From NCBI GenBank assembly GCA_963580455.1, contig OY756972.1, positions 13,531,001 through 13,595,000 on the forward strand: DNA of 64,000 nucleotides, read 5' to 3'. This document shows, piece by piece, positions 50,701 to 63,229 of this stretch (positions are counted from its first letter, which is position 1; the number at the start of each line of letters is the position of its first letter). A program made the translations under genes and the position numbers. The notes under the pieces were generated by a model, which was not told the DNA's origin, did not search any database, and saw only the letters and a program-made list of their open reading frames with translations. Source of the stretch: Euonymus europaeus. Taxonomy: Eukaryota > Streptophyta > Magnoliopsida > Celastrales > Celastraceae.

Positions 50701-53700
50701 TGCTTAACACTCTCTATGAAGGAGCTTTTAACGTTTTTGTCCATTTGTCACATAAAGTTGGTGTTTTGGCATCGAAATAATCTAGGAAGCTTATACACAT
50801 AAAATTTGACATATAAGAACAGTAAAAATTGTACACCGAGCCACTTTGATGCTCCGAAGTTACTCAACTCTCTCTATGGAGGAGCTTTTAAGGGTTTCGT
50901 CCATTTGTCATAGAGAGTTGGTGTTTTGGCATCAAAATAATCTATGAACCATATACTCATAAAATTTGACATATAAGAACAATAAAAATTGTACACCGAG
51001 CAACTTTCATGGTTCAAAGTTGCTTAACTCTCTCTATGGACGAGCTTTTAACGGTTTCGTCCATTTGTCATAGAAAGTTGGTGTTTTGGCATCGAAATAA
51101 ACAATGAGGCTTATACTCATAAAATTTGACATATAAGAACAATAAAAATTGTACACCGAGCAAATTTCATGGTTCAAAGTTGCTTAACTCTCTCTAGGGA
51201 CGAGCTTTTAACGGTTTCGTCCATTTGTCATAGAAAGTTGGTGTTTTGGCGTCGAAACAAACAATGAAGCTTATATTTATAAAATTTGACATATAAGAAC
51301 AATAAAAATTGTACACCGAGCAACTTTGATGGTCCGACGTTACTCAACTCCCTCTATGGAGGAGCTTTTAACGATTTCGTCCATTTGTCATAGAGAGTTG
51401 GTGTTTTGGCATCGAAATAATCTATGAACCTTATACTCATAAAATTTGACATATAAGAACAATAAAAATTGTACACCGAGCAACTTTGATGGTCCGAAGT
51501 TGCTCAACTCTCCCTATGAAGGAGCTTTTCACGGTTTTCTCCATTTGTCATAGAAAGTTGGTGTTTTCGCATCGAAATAATCAATGAAACTTATACTCCT
51601 AAAATTTAACATATAAAAACAGTAAAAATTGTACACCGAGCAACTTTAATGGTCCGAAGTTGCTCATCTCTCTCTATGGAGGAGCATTTAACGGTTTTGT
51701 CCATTTGTCGTAGAAAGTTGGTGTTTTGGCATCGAAATAATCTATGAAGCTTATACTCATAAAATTTGACATATAAGAACAATTAAAATTGTACACCGAG
51801 CAACTTTCATGGATCAAAGTTGCTTAACTCTCTCTATGGACGAGCTTTTAACGGTTTCGTCCATTTGTCATAGAAAGTTGGTGTTTTGGCATCAAAATAA
51901 TCTAGGAAGCTTATACACATAAAATTTGACATATAAGAACAGTAAAAATTGTACACCGAGCCACTTTGATGCTCCGAAGTTACTCAACTCTCTCGATGCA
52001 GGAGCTTTTAACGGTTTCGTCTATTTGTCATAGAAAGTTGGTGTTTTGGCATCGAAGTAATCAATGAAGCTTATACTCATAAAATTTGACATAAAAGAAC
52101 AATAAAAATTATACACCGAGCAACTTTGATGGTCCGAAGTTGCTCAACTCTCTCTATGGAGGAGCTTTTAACGATTTCGTCCATTTGTCATAGAGAGTTG
52201 GTGTTTTGGAATCGAAATAATCTAGGAAACTTATACTTGTAAAATTTGACATAGAAGAACAGTAAAAATTGTACACCGAGCAACTTTGATGGTTGCTCAA
52301 CTAACTCTATGGAGGAGCTTTTAACGGTTTTGTCCATTTGTCATAGAAATTTGGTGTTTTGGCATCGAAATAATCTAGGAAGCTTATACTCTAAAATTTG
52401 ACATATAAGAACAATAAAAAGTATATCTCGAGCAACTTTGATAGTCCGAAGTTGCTCAACTCTCTCGATGGAGGAGCTTTTAACGGTTTCGTCCATTTGT
52501 CATAGAAAGTTAGTGTTTTGTCATCGAAATAATCTATGAAGCTTATACTCACAAAATTTGACATATAAGTACAGTAAAAATTGTACACCGAGCAAGTTTG
52601 ATGGTCCGAGGTTGCTCAACTCTCTCTATGGAGGAGCTTTTAACGGTTTTCTCCATTTGTCATAGAAAGTTGGTGTTTTTGCATCGAAATAATCTAGGAA
52701 GCTTATACTAGTGAAATTTGACATATAAGAACAACAAAAATTGTACATCGAGCAACTTTGATGGTCCGTAGTTGCTCAACTCTCTCTATGGAGGAGCTTT
52801 TAACGGTTTCGACCATTTGTCATAGAAAGTTGGTGTTTTGGCGTCGAAATAATATAGGAAGCTTATACTCATAAAATTTGACATATAAGAAAAATAAAAA
52901 GTGTATCCCGAGCAACTTTGAGAGTCCGAAGTTGCTCAACTCTCTCTATAGAGGAGCTTTTAACGGTTTTGTCCATTTGTCATAGAAAGTTGGTGTTTTC
53001 GCATCCAAATAATCTATGAAGCTTATACTCATAAACTTTGACATATAAGAACAATAAAAATTGTACACCGAGCAACTTTCATGGTTCAAAGTTGCTTAAC
53101 TCTATCTAGGGACGAGCATTTAACGGTTTCGTCCATTTTTCATAGAAAGTTGGTGTTTTGGCATCGAAATAATCAATGAAGCTTATACTCATAAAATTTG
53201 ACATAAAAGAACAATAAAAATTATACACCGAGCAACTTTGATAGTCCGAAGTTGCTCCACTCTCTCTATGGAGGAGCTTTTAACGGTTTCGTCCATTTGT
53301 CATAGAGAGTTGGTGTTTTGGCATCGAAATAATCTAGGAAACTTATACTCATAAAATTTGACATAGAAGAACGATAAAAAGTCTATCCCGAGAAACTTTG
53401 ATAGTCCGAAGTTGATCAACTCTCTCTATGAAGGAGCTTTTAACGGTTTTGTCCATTTGTCATAGAAAGTTGGTGTTTTGGCATCGAAATAATCTAGGAA
53501 GCTTATACACATAAAATTTGACATATAAGAACAGTAAAAATTGTACACCGAGCCACTTTGATGCTCCGAAGTTGCTTAACTCTCTCTATGGAGGAGCTTT
53601 TAACGGTTTTCTCCATTTGTCATAGAAAGTTGGCGTTTTGGCATCGAAATAATCTAGGAAGCTTATACTAGTAAAATTTGACGTATAAGAACAATAAAAA

Positions 53701-54520
53701 TTGTACACCGGGCAACTTTGATGGTCCGAAGTTGCTCAACTCTCTCTATGGACGAGCTTTTAACGGTTTCGACCATTTGTTATAGAAAGTTGGTATTTTG
53801 GCGTCGAAATAATCTAGGAAGCTTATACTCATAAAATTGACATATAAGAAAAATAAAAAGTGTATCCCGAGCAACTTTGATAGTCCGAAGTTGCTCAACT
53901 CTCTCTATGGATGAGCTTTTAACGTGTTTGTCCATTTGTCATAGAAAGTTGGTGTTTTGGCATCGAAATAATCTGTGAAGCTTATACTCATAAAATTTGA
54001 CATATAAGAACAATAAAAATTGTACACCGAGCAACTTTCATGGTTCAAAGTTGCTTAACTCTCTCTATGGACGAGCTTTTAACGGTTTCGTCCATTTGTC
54101 AGAGAAAGTTGGTGTTTTGGCATCGAAATAAACAATGAAGCTTATACTCATAAAATTTGACATAAAAGAACAATAAAAATTATACACCGAGCAACTTTGA
54201 TGGTCCGAAGTTGCTCAACTCTCTCTATGGAGGAGCTTTTAACGGTTTCGTCTATTTTTCATAGAGAGTTGGTGTTTTGGCATCGAAATAATCTAGGAAA
54301 CTTATACTATTAAAATTTGACATAGAAGAACGATAAAAAGTCTATCCCGAGCAACTTTGATAGTCCGAAGTTGCTTAACTCTCTCTATGAAAGAGCTTTT
54401 AACGGTTTTGTCCATTTGTCATAGAAAGTTGGTGTTTTGGCATCGAAATAATCTAGGAAGCTTATACACATAAAATTTGACATATAAGAACAGTAAAAAT
54501 TGTACACCGAGCCACTTTGA
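50701..54520. repeat. Family C monomers without a clear repeated unit
   Basis: Monomers here are almost all 160 bp and of C type, with CATGGTTCAAAGTTGC, TATGGACGAGC, AAACAATGAAGC and TTGATGCTCCGAAG variants. I see no long exact unit, though 51,720-52,620 is closely matched near the window end. No genes are present. Confidence 0.75.
52196..52348. repeat. 153-bp short monomer lacking part of the dyad
   Basis: CTTTGATGGTTGCTCAAC replaces CTTTGATGGTCCGAAGTTGCTCAAC, a 7-bp loss that removes the loop end and the start of the right arm. It is the clearest monomer with a broken dyad and is missing from the otherwise matching segment near 63,740. Confidence 0.85.
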
Positions 54521-56760
54521 TGCTCCGAAGTTACTCAACTCTCTCTGCGGAGGAGCTTTTAAGGGTTTCGTCAATTTGTCATAGAGAGTTGGTGTTTTGG
54601 CATCGAAATAATCTATGAACCTTATACTCATAAAATTTGACATATAAGTACAATAAAAATTGTACACCGAGCAACTTTCATGGTTCAAAGTTGCTTAACT
54701 CTCTCTATAGACGAGCTTTTAACAGTTTCGTCCATTTGTCATAGAAAGTTGGTGTTTTGGCATCGAAATAAACAATGAAGCTTATACTCATAAAATTTGA
54801 CATATAAGAACAATAAAAATTGTACACCGAGCAACTTTCATGGTTCAAAGTTGCTTAACTCTCTCTAGGGACGAGATTTTAACGGTTTCGTCCATTTGTC
54901 ATAGAAAGTTGATCTATTGGCATCGAAATAAACAATGAAGCTTATATTCATAAAATTTGACATATAAGAACAATAAAAATTATACACCGAGCAACTTTGA
55001 TGGTCCGAAGTTCCTCAACTCTCTCTATGGAGGAGCTTTTAACGGTTTCGTCCATTTGTCATAGAGAGTTGGTGTTTTGACATCGAAATAATCCATGAAC
55101 CTTATACTCATAAAATTTGACATATAAGAACAATAAAAATTGTACACTCAGCAACTTTGATGGTCCGAAGTTGCTCAACTCTCCCTATGAAGGAGCTTTT
55201 CACGGTTTTCCCCATTTGTCATAGAAAGTTGGTGTTTTCGCATCGAAATAATCCATGAAACTTATACTCCCAAAATTTAACATATAAAAACAGTAAAAAT
55301 TGTACACCGAGCAACTTCGATGGTCCGAAGTTGCTCATCTCTCTCTATGGAGGAGCATTTAACGGTTTTGTCCATTTGTCATAGAAAGTTGGTGTTTTGG
55401 CATCGAAATAATCTATGAAGCTTATACTTATAAAAATTGACATATAAGAACAATAAAAATTGTACACCGAGCAACTTTCATGGTTCAAAGTTGCTTAACT
55501 CTCTCTAGGGACGAGATTTTAACGGTTTCGTCCATTTGTCATAGAAAGTTGGTCTTTTGGCATCGAAATAAACAATGAAGCTTATATTCATAAAATTTGA
55601 CATATAAGAACAATAAAAATTATACACCGAGCAACTTTGATGGTCCGAAGTTCCTCAACTCTCTCTATGGAGGAGCTTTTAACAGTTTCGTCCATTTGTC
55701 ATAGAGAGTTGGTGTTTTGGCATCGAAATAATCCATGAACCTTATACTCATAAAATTTGACATATAAAAACAATAAAAATTGTACACCGAGCAACTTTGA
55801 TGGTCCGAAGTTGCTCAACTCTCCCTATGAAGGAGCTTTTCACGGTTTTCTCCATTTTTCATAGAAAGTTGGTGTTTTCGCATCGAAATAATCCATGAAA
55901 CTTATACTTCCAAAATTTAACATATAAAAACAGTAAAAATTGTACACCGAGCAACTTCGATGGTCCGAAGTTGCTCATCTCTCTCTATGGAGGAGCATTT
56001 AACGGTTTTGTCCATTTGTCATAGAAAGTTGGTGTTTTGGCATCGAAATAATCTAGGAAGCTTATACTCATAAAATTTGACATATAAGAAAAATGAAAAG
56101 TGTATCCCGAGCTACTTTGATAGTCCGAAGTTGCTCAACTCTCTCTATGGAGGAGCTTTTAATGGTTTTGTCGATTTGTCATAGAAAGTTGGTGTTTTGG
56201 CATCGAAATAATCTATGAAGCTTATACTCATAAAATTTGACATATAAGAACAATAAAAATTGTACACCGAGCAACTTTCATGGTTCAAAGTTGCTTAACT
56301 CTCTCTATGGACGAGCTTTTAACGGTTTCGTCCATTTGTCAGGGAAAGTTGGTGTTTTGGCATCGAAATAAACAATGAAGCTTATACTCATAAAATTTGA
56401 CATAAAAGAACAATAAAAATTATACACCGAGCAACTTTGATGGTCCGAAGTTGCTCAACTCTCTCTATGGAGGAGCTTTTAACGGTTTCGTCTATTTTTC
56501 ATAGAGAGTTGGTGTTTTGGCATCGAAATAATCTAGGAAACTTATACTCGTAAAATTTGACATAGAAGAACGATAAAAAGTCTATCCCGAGCAACTTTGA
56601 TAGTCCGAAGTTGCTTAACTCTCTCTATGAAAGAGCTTTTAACGGTTTTGTCCATTTGTCATAGAAAGTTGGTGTTTTGGCATCGAAATAATCTAGGAAG
56701 CTTATACACATAAAATTTGACATATAAGAACAGCAAAAATTGTACACCGAGCCACTTTGA
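54521..56760. repeat. HOR family C, 14-mer copy (2,240 bp)
   Basis: Phased on TGCTCCGAAG at 54,521 and 56,761. It contains an inner 640-bp (4-monomer) duplication marked by GACGAGATTTTAACGG near 54,870 and 55,510, which accounts for 14 rather than 10 monomers. Confidence 0.78.
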
Positions 56761-58359
56761 TGCTCCGAAGTTACTCAACTCTCTTTATGGAGGAGCTTTT
56801 AAGGGTTTCGTCCATTTGTTATAGAGAGTTGGTGTTTTGGCATCGAAATAATCTATGAACCTTATACTCATAAAATTTGACATATAAGAACAATAAAAAT
56901 TGTACACCGAGCAATTTTCATAGTTCAAAGTTGCTTAACTCTCTCTATGGACGAGCTTTTAACAGTTTCGTCCATTTGTCATAGAAAGTTGGTGTTTTGG
57001 CATCGAAATAAACAATGAAGCTTATACTCATAAAATTTGACATATAAGAACAATAAAAATTGTACACCGAGCAACTTTCATGGTTCAAAGGTTCTTAACT
57101 CTCTCTAGGGACGAGATTTTAACGGTTTCGTCCATTTGTCATAGAAAGTTGGTCTTTTGGCATCGAAATAAACAATGAAGCTTATATTCATAAAATTTGA
57201 CATATAAGAACAATAAAAATTATCCACCGAGCAACTTTGATGGTCCGAAGTTCCTCAACTCTCTCTATGCAGGAGCTTTTAACGGTTTCGTCCATTTGTC
57301 ATAGAGAGTTGGTGTTTTGGCATCGAAATAATCCGTGAACCTTATACTCATAAAATTTGACATATAAGAACAATAAAAATTGTACACCGAGCAACTTTGA
57401 TGGTCCGAAGTTGCTCAACTCTCCCTATGAAGGAGCTTTTCACGATTTTCTCAATTTGTCATAGAAAGTTGGTGTTTTCGCATCAAAATAATCCATGAAA
57501 CTTATACTTTCAAAATTTAACATATAAAAACAGTAAAAATTGTACACCGAGCAACTTCGATGGTCCGAAGTTGCTCATCTCTCTCTATGGAGGAGCATTT
57601 AACGGTTTTGTCCATTTGTCAGAGAAAGTTGGTGTTTTGGCATCGAAATAATCTAGGAAGCTTATACTCATAAAATTTGACATATAAGAAAAATGAAAAG
57701 TGTATCCCGAGCAACTTTGATAGTCCGAAGTTGCTCAACTCTCTCTATGGAGGAGCTTTTAATGGTTTTGTCGATTTGTCATAGAAAGTTGGTGTTTTGG
57801 CATCGAAATAATCTATGAAGCTTATACTCATAAAATTTGACATATAAGAACAATAAAAATTGTACACCGAGCAACTTTCATGGTTCAAAGTTGCTTAACT
57901 CTCTCTATGGACGAGCTTTTAACGGTTTCGTCCATTTGTTAGAGAAAGTTAGTGTTTTGCATCGAAATAAACAATGAAGCTTATACTCATAAAATTTGAC
58001 ATAAAAGAACAATAAAAATTATACACCGAGCAACTTTGATGGTCCGAAGTTGCTCAACTCTCTCTATGGAGGAGCTTTTAACGGTTTCGTCTATTTTTTA
58101 TAGAGAGTTGGTGTTTTGGCATCGAAATAATCTAGGAAACTTATACTCGTAAAATTTGACGTAGAAGAACGATAAAAAGTCTATCCCGAGCAACTTTGAT
58201 AGTCCGAAGTTGCTTAACTCTCTCTATGAAAGAGCTTTTAACGGTTTTGTCCATTTGTCATAGAAAGTTGGTGTTTTGTTATCGAAATAATCTAGGAAGC
58301 TTATACACATAAAATTTGACATATAAGAACAGTAAAAATTGTACACCGAGCCACTTTGA
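56761..58359. repeat. HOR family C, 10-mer copy (1,599 bp)
   Basis: The next TGCTCCGAAG marker is at 58,360. The unit is ten 160-bp monomers less a single base lost in TTTTGCATCG near 57,957. Monomer order matches the flanking copies. Confidence 0.82.
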
Positions 58360-59959
58360 TGCTCCGAAGTTACTCAACTCTCTCTATGGAGGAGCTTTTA
58401 AGGGTTTCGTCCATTTGTCATAGAGAGTTGGTGTTTTGGCATCGAAATAATCTATGAACCTTATACTCATAAAATTTGACATATAAGAACAATAAAAATT
58501 GTACACCGAGCAACTTTCATGGTTCAAAGTTGCTTAACTCTCTCTATGGACGAGCTTTTAACGGTTTCGTCCATTTGTCATAGAAAGTTGGTGTTTTGGC
58601 ATCGAAATAAACAATGAAGCTTATACTCATAAACTTTGACATTTAAAAACAATAAAAATTGTACACCGAGCAAATTTCATGGTTCAAAGTTGCTTAACTC
58701 TCTCTAGGGACGAGCTTTTAACGGTTTCGTCCATTTGTCATAGAAAGTTGGTGTTTTGGCATCGAAACAAACAATGAAGCTTATATTCATAAAATTTAAC
58801 ATATAAGAACAATAAAAATTGTACACCGAGCAACTTTGATGGTCCGAAGTTACTCAACTCTATCTATGGAGGAGCTTTTAACGATTTCGTCCATTTGTCA
58901 TAGAGAGTTGGTGTTTTGGCATCGAAATAATCTATGAACCTTATACTCATAAAATTTGACATATAAGAACAATAAAAATTGTACACCGAGCAACTTTGAT
59001 GGTCCGAAGTTGCTCAACTCCCCCTATGAAGGAGCTTTTCACGGTTTTCTCCATTTTTCATAGAAAGTTGGTGTTTTCGCATCGAAATAATCCATGAAAC
59101 TTATACTCCCAAACTTTAACATATAAAAACAGTAATTATTGTACACCGAGCAACTTCGATGGTCCGAAGTTGCTCATCTCTCTCTATGGAGGAGCATTTA
59201 ACGGTTTTGTCCATTTGTCATAGAAAGTTGGTGTTTTGGCATCGAAATAATCTAGGAAGCTTATACTCATAAAATTTGACATATAAGAAAAATGAAAAGT
59301 GTATCCCGAGCAACTTTGATAGTCCGAAGTTGCTCAACTCTCTCTATGGAGGAGCTTTTAATGGTTTTGTCGATTTGTCATAGAAAGTTGGTGTTTTGGC
59401 ATCGAAATAATCTATGAAGCTTATACTCATAAAATTTGACATATAAGAACAATACAAATTGTACACCGAGCAACTTTCATGGTTCAAAGTTGCTTAACTC
59501 TCTCTATGGACGAGCTTTTAACGGTTTCGTCCATTTGTCAGAGAAAGTTGGTGTTTTGGCATCGAAATAAACAATGAAGCTTATACTCATAAAATTTGAC
59601 ATAAAAGAACAATAAAAATTATACACCGAGCAACTTTGATGGTCCGAAGTTGCTCAACTCTCTCTATGGAGGAGCTTTTAACGGTTTCGTCTATTTTTCA
59701 TAGAGAGTTGGTGTTTTGGCATCGAAATAATCTAGGAAACTTATACTCGTAAAATTTGACATAGAAGATTGATAAAAAGTCTATCCCGAGCAACTTTGAT
59801 AGTCCGAAGTTGCTTAACTCTCTCTATGAAAGAGCTTTTAACGGTTTTGTCCATTTGTCATAGAAAGTTGGTGTTTTGTTATCGAAATAATCTAGGAAGC
59901 TTATACACATAAAATTTGACATATAAGAACAGTAAAAATTGTACACCGAGCCACTTTGA
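58360..59959. repeat. HOR family C, 10-mer copy (1,600 bp)
   Basis: Exactly ten 160-bp monomers between markers at 58,360 and 59,960. The rare TTTTGTTATCG variant (58,281 and 59,881) repeats 1,600 bp apart, and again 1,920 bp later. Confidence 0.85.
58426..58585. repeat. Representative 160-bp satellite monomer
   Basis: One exact 160-bp unit from AGTTGGTG to CATAGAA. Order: GTTGGTGTTTTGGCATCG; AT-rich part with AATAATCTATGAACC; AAATTTGACATATAAG; ACAATAAAAATTGTACACC; the dyad region (C-type, GAGCAACTTTCATGGTTC then AAAGTTGCTTAACTC); CTCTCT pyrimidine tract; GGACGAGCTTTTAACGG; GTCCATTTGTCATAG. A unit of 160 bp is close to a nucleosome core plus short linker, the usual size class for plant centromeric and heterochromatic satellites. 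Confidence 0.92.
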
Positions 59960-61879
59960 TGCTCCGAAGTTACTCAACTCTCTCTATGGAGGAGCTTTTA
60001 AGGGTTTCGTCCATTTGTCATAGAGAGTTGGTGTTTTGGCATCGAAATAATCTATGAACCTTATACTCATAAAATTTGACATATAAGAACAATAAAAATT
60101 GTACACCGAGCAACTTTCATGGTTCAAAGTTGCTTAACTCTCTCTATGGACGAGCTTTTAACAGTTTCGTCCATTTGTCATAGAAAGTTGGTGTTTTGGC
60201 ATCGAAATAAACAATGAAGCTTATACTCATAAAATTTGACATATAAGAACAGTAAAAATTGTACACCGAGCCACTTTGATGCTCCAAAGTTACTCAACTC
60301 TCTCTATGGAGGAGCTTTTAAGGGTTTCGTCCATTTGTCATAGAGAGTTGGTGTTTTGGCATCGAAATAATCTATGAACTTTATACTCATAAAATTTGAC
60401 ATATAAGAACAATAAAAATTGTACACCGAGCAACTTTAATGGTTCAAAGTTGCTTAACTCTCTCTATGGACGAGCTTTTAACGGTTTCGTCCATTTGTCA
60501 TAGAAAGTTGGTGTTTTGGCATCGAAATAAACAATGAAGCTTATACTCATAAACTTTGACATATAAAAACAATAAAAATTGTACACCGAGCAAATTTCAT
60601 GGTTCAAAGTTGCTTAACTCTCTCTAGGGACGAGCTTTTAACGGTTTCGTCCATTTGTCATAGAAAGTTGGTGTTTTGGCATCGAAACAAACAATGAAGC
60701 TTATATTCATAAAATTTAACATATAAGAACAATAAAAATTGTACACCGAGCAACTTTGATGGTCCGAAGTTACTCAACTCTCTCTATGGAGGAGCTTTTA
60801 ACGATTTCGTCCATTTGTCATAGAGAGTTGGTGTTTTGGCATCGAAATAATCTATGAACCTTATACTCATAAAATTTGACATATAAGAACAATAAAAATT
60901 GTACACCGAGCAACTTTGATGGTCCGAAGTTGCTCAACTCTCCCTATGAAGGAGCTTTTCACGGTTTTCTCCATTTGTCATAGAAAGTTGGTGTTTTCGC
61001 ATCGAAATAATCAATGAAACTTATACTCCTAAAATTTAACATATAAAAACAGTAAAAATTGTACACCGAACAACTTTAATGGTCCGAAGTTGCTCATCTC
61101 TCTCTATGGAGGAGCATTTAACGGTTTTGTCCATTTCTCATAGAAAGTTGGTGTTTTGGCATCGAAATAATCTATGAAGCTTATACTCATAAAATTTGAC
61201 ATATAAGAACAATAAAAATTGTACACCGAGCAACTTTCATGGTTCAAAGTTGCTTAACTCTCTCTATGGACGAGCTTTTAACGGTTTCGACCATTTGTCA
61301 TAGAAAGTTGGTGTTTTGGCATCAAAATAATCTAGGAAGCTTATACACATAAAATTTGACATATAAGAAAAATAAAAAGTGTATCCCGAGCAACTTTGAC
61401 AGTCCGAAGTTGCTCAACTCTCTCTATGGACGAGCTTCTAACGGTTTTGTCGATTTGTCAGAGAAAGTTGGTGTTTTGGCATCGAAATAAACAATGAAGC
61501 TTATACTCATAAAATTTGACATAAAAGAACAATAAAAATTATACACCGAGCAACTTTGATGGTCCGAAGTTGCTCAACTCTCTCTATGGAGGAGCTTTTA
61601 ACGGTTTCGTCTATTTTTCATAGAGAGTTGGTGTTTTGGCATCGAAATAATCTAGGAAACTTATACTCGTAAAATTTGACATAGAAGAACGATAAAAAGT
61701 CTATCCCGAGCAACTTTGATAGTCCGAAGTTACTTAACTCTCTCTATGAAAGAGCTTTTAACGGTTTTGTCCATTTGTCATAGAAAGTTGGTGTTTTGTT
61801 ATCGAAATAATCTAGGAAGCTTATACACATAAAATTTGACATATAAGAACAGTAAAAATTGTACACCGAGCCACTTTGA
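59960..61879. repeat. HOR family C, 12-mer copy (1,920 bp)
   Basis: Markers at 59,960 and 61,880 are 1,920 bp apart. A related GCTCCAAAG monomer two units after the start (60,281) marks the two-monomer expansion. Confidence 0.82.
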
Positions 61880-61925
61880 TGCTCCGAAGTTACTCAACTC
61901 TCTCTATGGAGGAGCTTTTAAGGGT
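60166..61925. repeat. 11-mer unit (1,760 bp), first copy, overlapping the 12-mer phase
   Basis: GCTCCAAAG at 60,281 and 62,041 and the AAGAAAAATAAAAAGTG monomer near 61,366 and 63,126 are each 1,760 bp apart. The match runs through every monomer in between. Confidence 0.83.
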
Positions 61926-63220
61926 TTCGTCCATTTGTCATAGAAAGTTGGTGTTTTGGCATCGAAATAAACAATGAAGCTTATACTCATAAAATTTGAC
62001 ATATAAGAACAGTAAAAATTGTACACCGAGCCACTTTGATGCTCCAAAGTTACTCAACTCTCTCTATGGAGGAGCTTTTAAGGGTTTCGTCCATTTGTCA
62101 TAGAGAGTTGGTGTTTTGGCATCGAAATAATCTATGAACCTTATACTCATAAAATTTGACATATAAGAACAATAAAAATTGTACACCGAGCAACTTTAAC
62201 GGTTCAAAGTTGCTTAACTCTCTCTATGGACGAGCTTTTAACGGTTTCGTCCATTTGTCATAGAAAGTTGGTGTTTTGGCATCGAAATAAACAATGAAGC
62301 TTATACTCATAAACTTTGACATATAAAAACAATAAAAATTGTACACCGAGCAAATTTCATGGTTCAAAGTTGCTTAACTCTCTCTAGGGACGAGCTTTTA
62401 ACGGTTTCGTCCATTTGTCATAGAAAGTTGGTGTTTTGGCATCGAAACAAACAATGAAGCTTATATTCATAAAATTTAACATATAAGAACAATAAAAATT
62501 GTACACCGAGCAACTTTGATGGTCCGAAGTTACTCAACTCTCTCTATGGAGGAGCTTTTAACGATTTCGTCCATTTGTCATAGAGAGTTGGTGTTTTGGC
62601 ATCGAAATAATCTATAAACCCTATACTCATAAAATTTGACATATAAGAACAATAAAAATTGTACACCGAGCAACTTTGATGGTCCGAAGTTGCTCAACTC
62701 TCCCTATGAAGGAGCTTTTCACGGTTTTCTCCATTTGTCATAGAAAGTTGGTGTTTTCGCATCGAAATAATCAATGAAACTTATACTCCTAAAATTTAAC
62801 ATATAAAAACAGTAAAAATTGTACACCGAGCAACTTTAATGGTCCGAAGTTGCTCATCTCTCTCTATGGAGGAGCATTTAACGGTTTTGTCCATTTGTCA
62901 TAGAAAGTTGGTGTTTTGGCATCGAAATAATCTATGAAGCTTATACTTATAAACATTGACATATAAGAATAATAAAAATTGTACACTGAGCAACTTTGAT
63001 GGTCCGAAGTTGCTCAACTCTCTCTATTGAGGAGCTTTTAACGGTTTCGACCATTTGTCATAGAAAGTTGGTGTTTTGGCATCAAAATAATCTAGGAAGC
63101 TTATACACATAAAATTTGACATATAAGAAAAATAAAAAGTGTATCCCGAGCAACTTTGATAGTCCGAAGTTGCTCAACTCTCTCTATGGAGGAGCTTTTA
63201 ACGGTTTTGTCGATTTGTCT
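61926..63220. repeat. 11-mer unit, second copy, truncated
   Basis: This follows the first copy at 1,760-bp spacing for about 1.3 kb. It diverges after CGATTTGTC near 63,220, where the sequence switches to a segment resembling 51,720 onward. Confidence 0.8.
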
Positions 63221-63229
63221 TAGAAAGTT

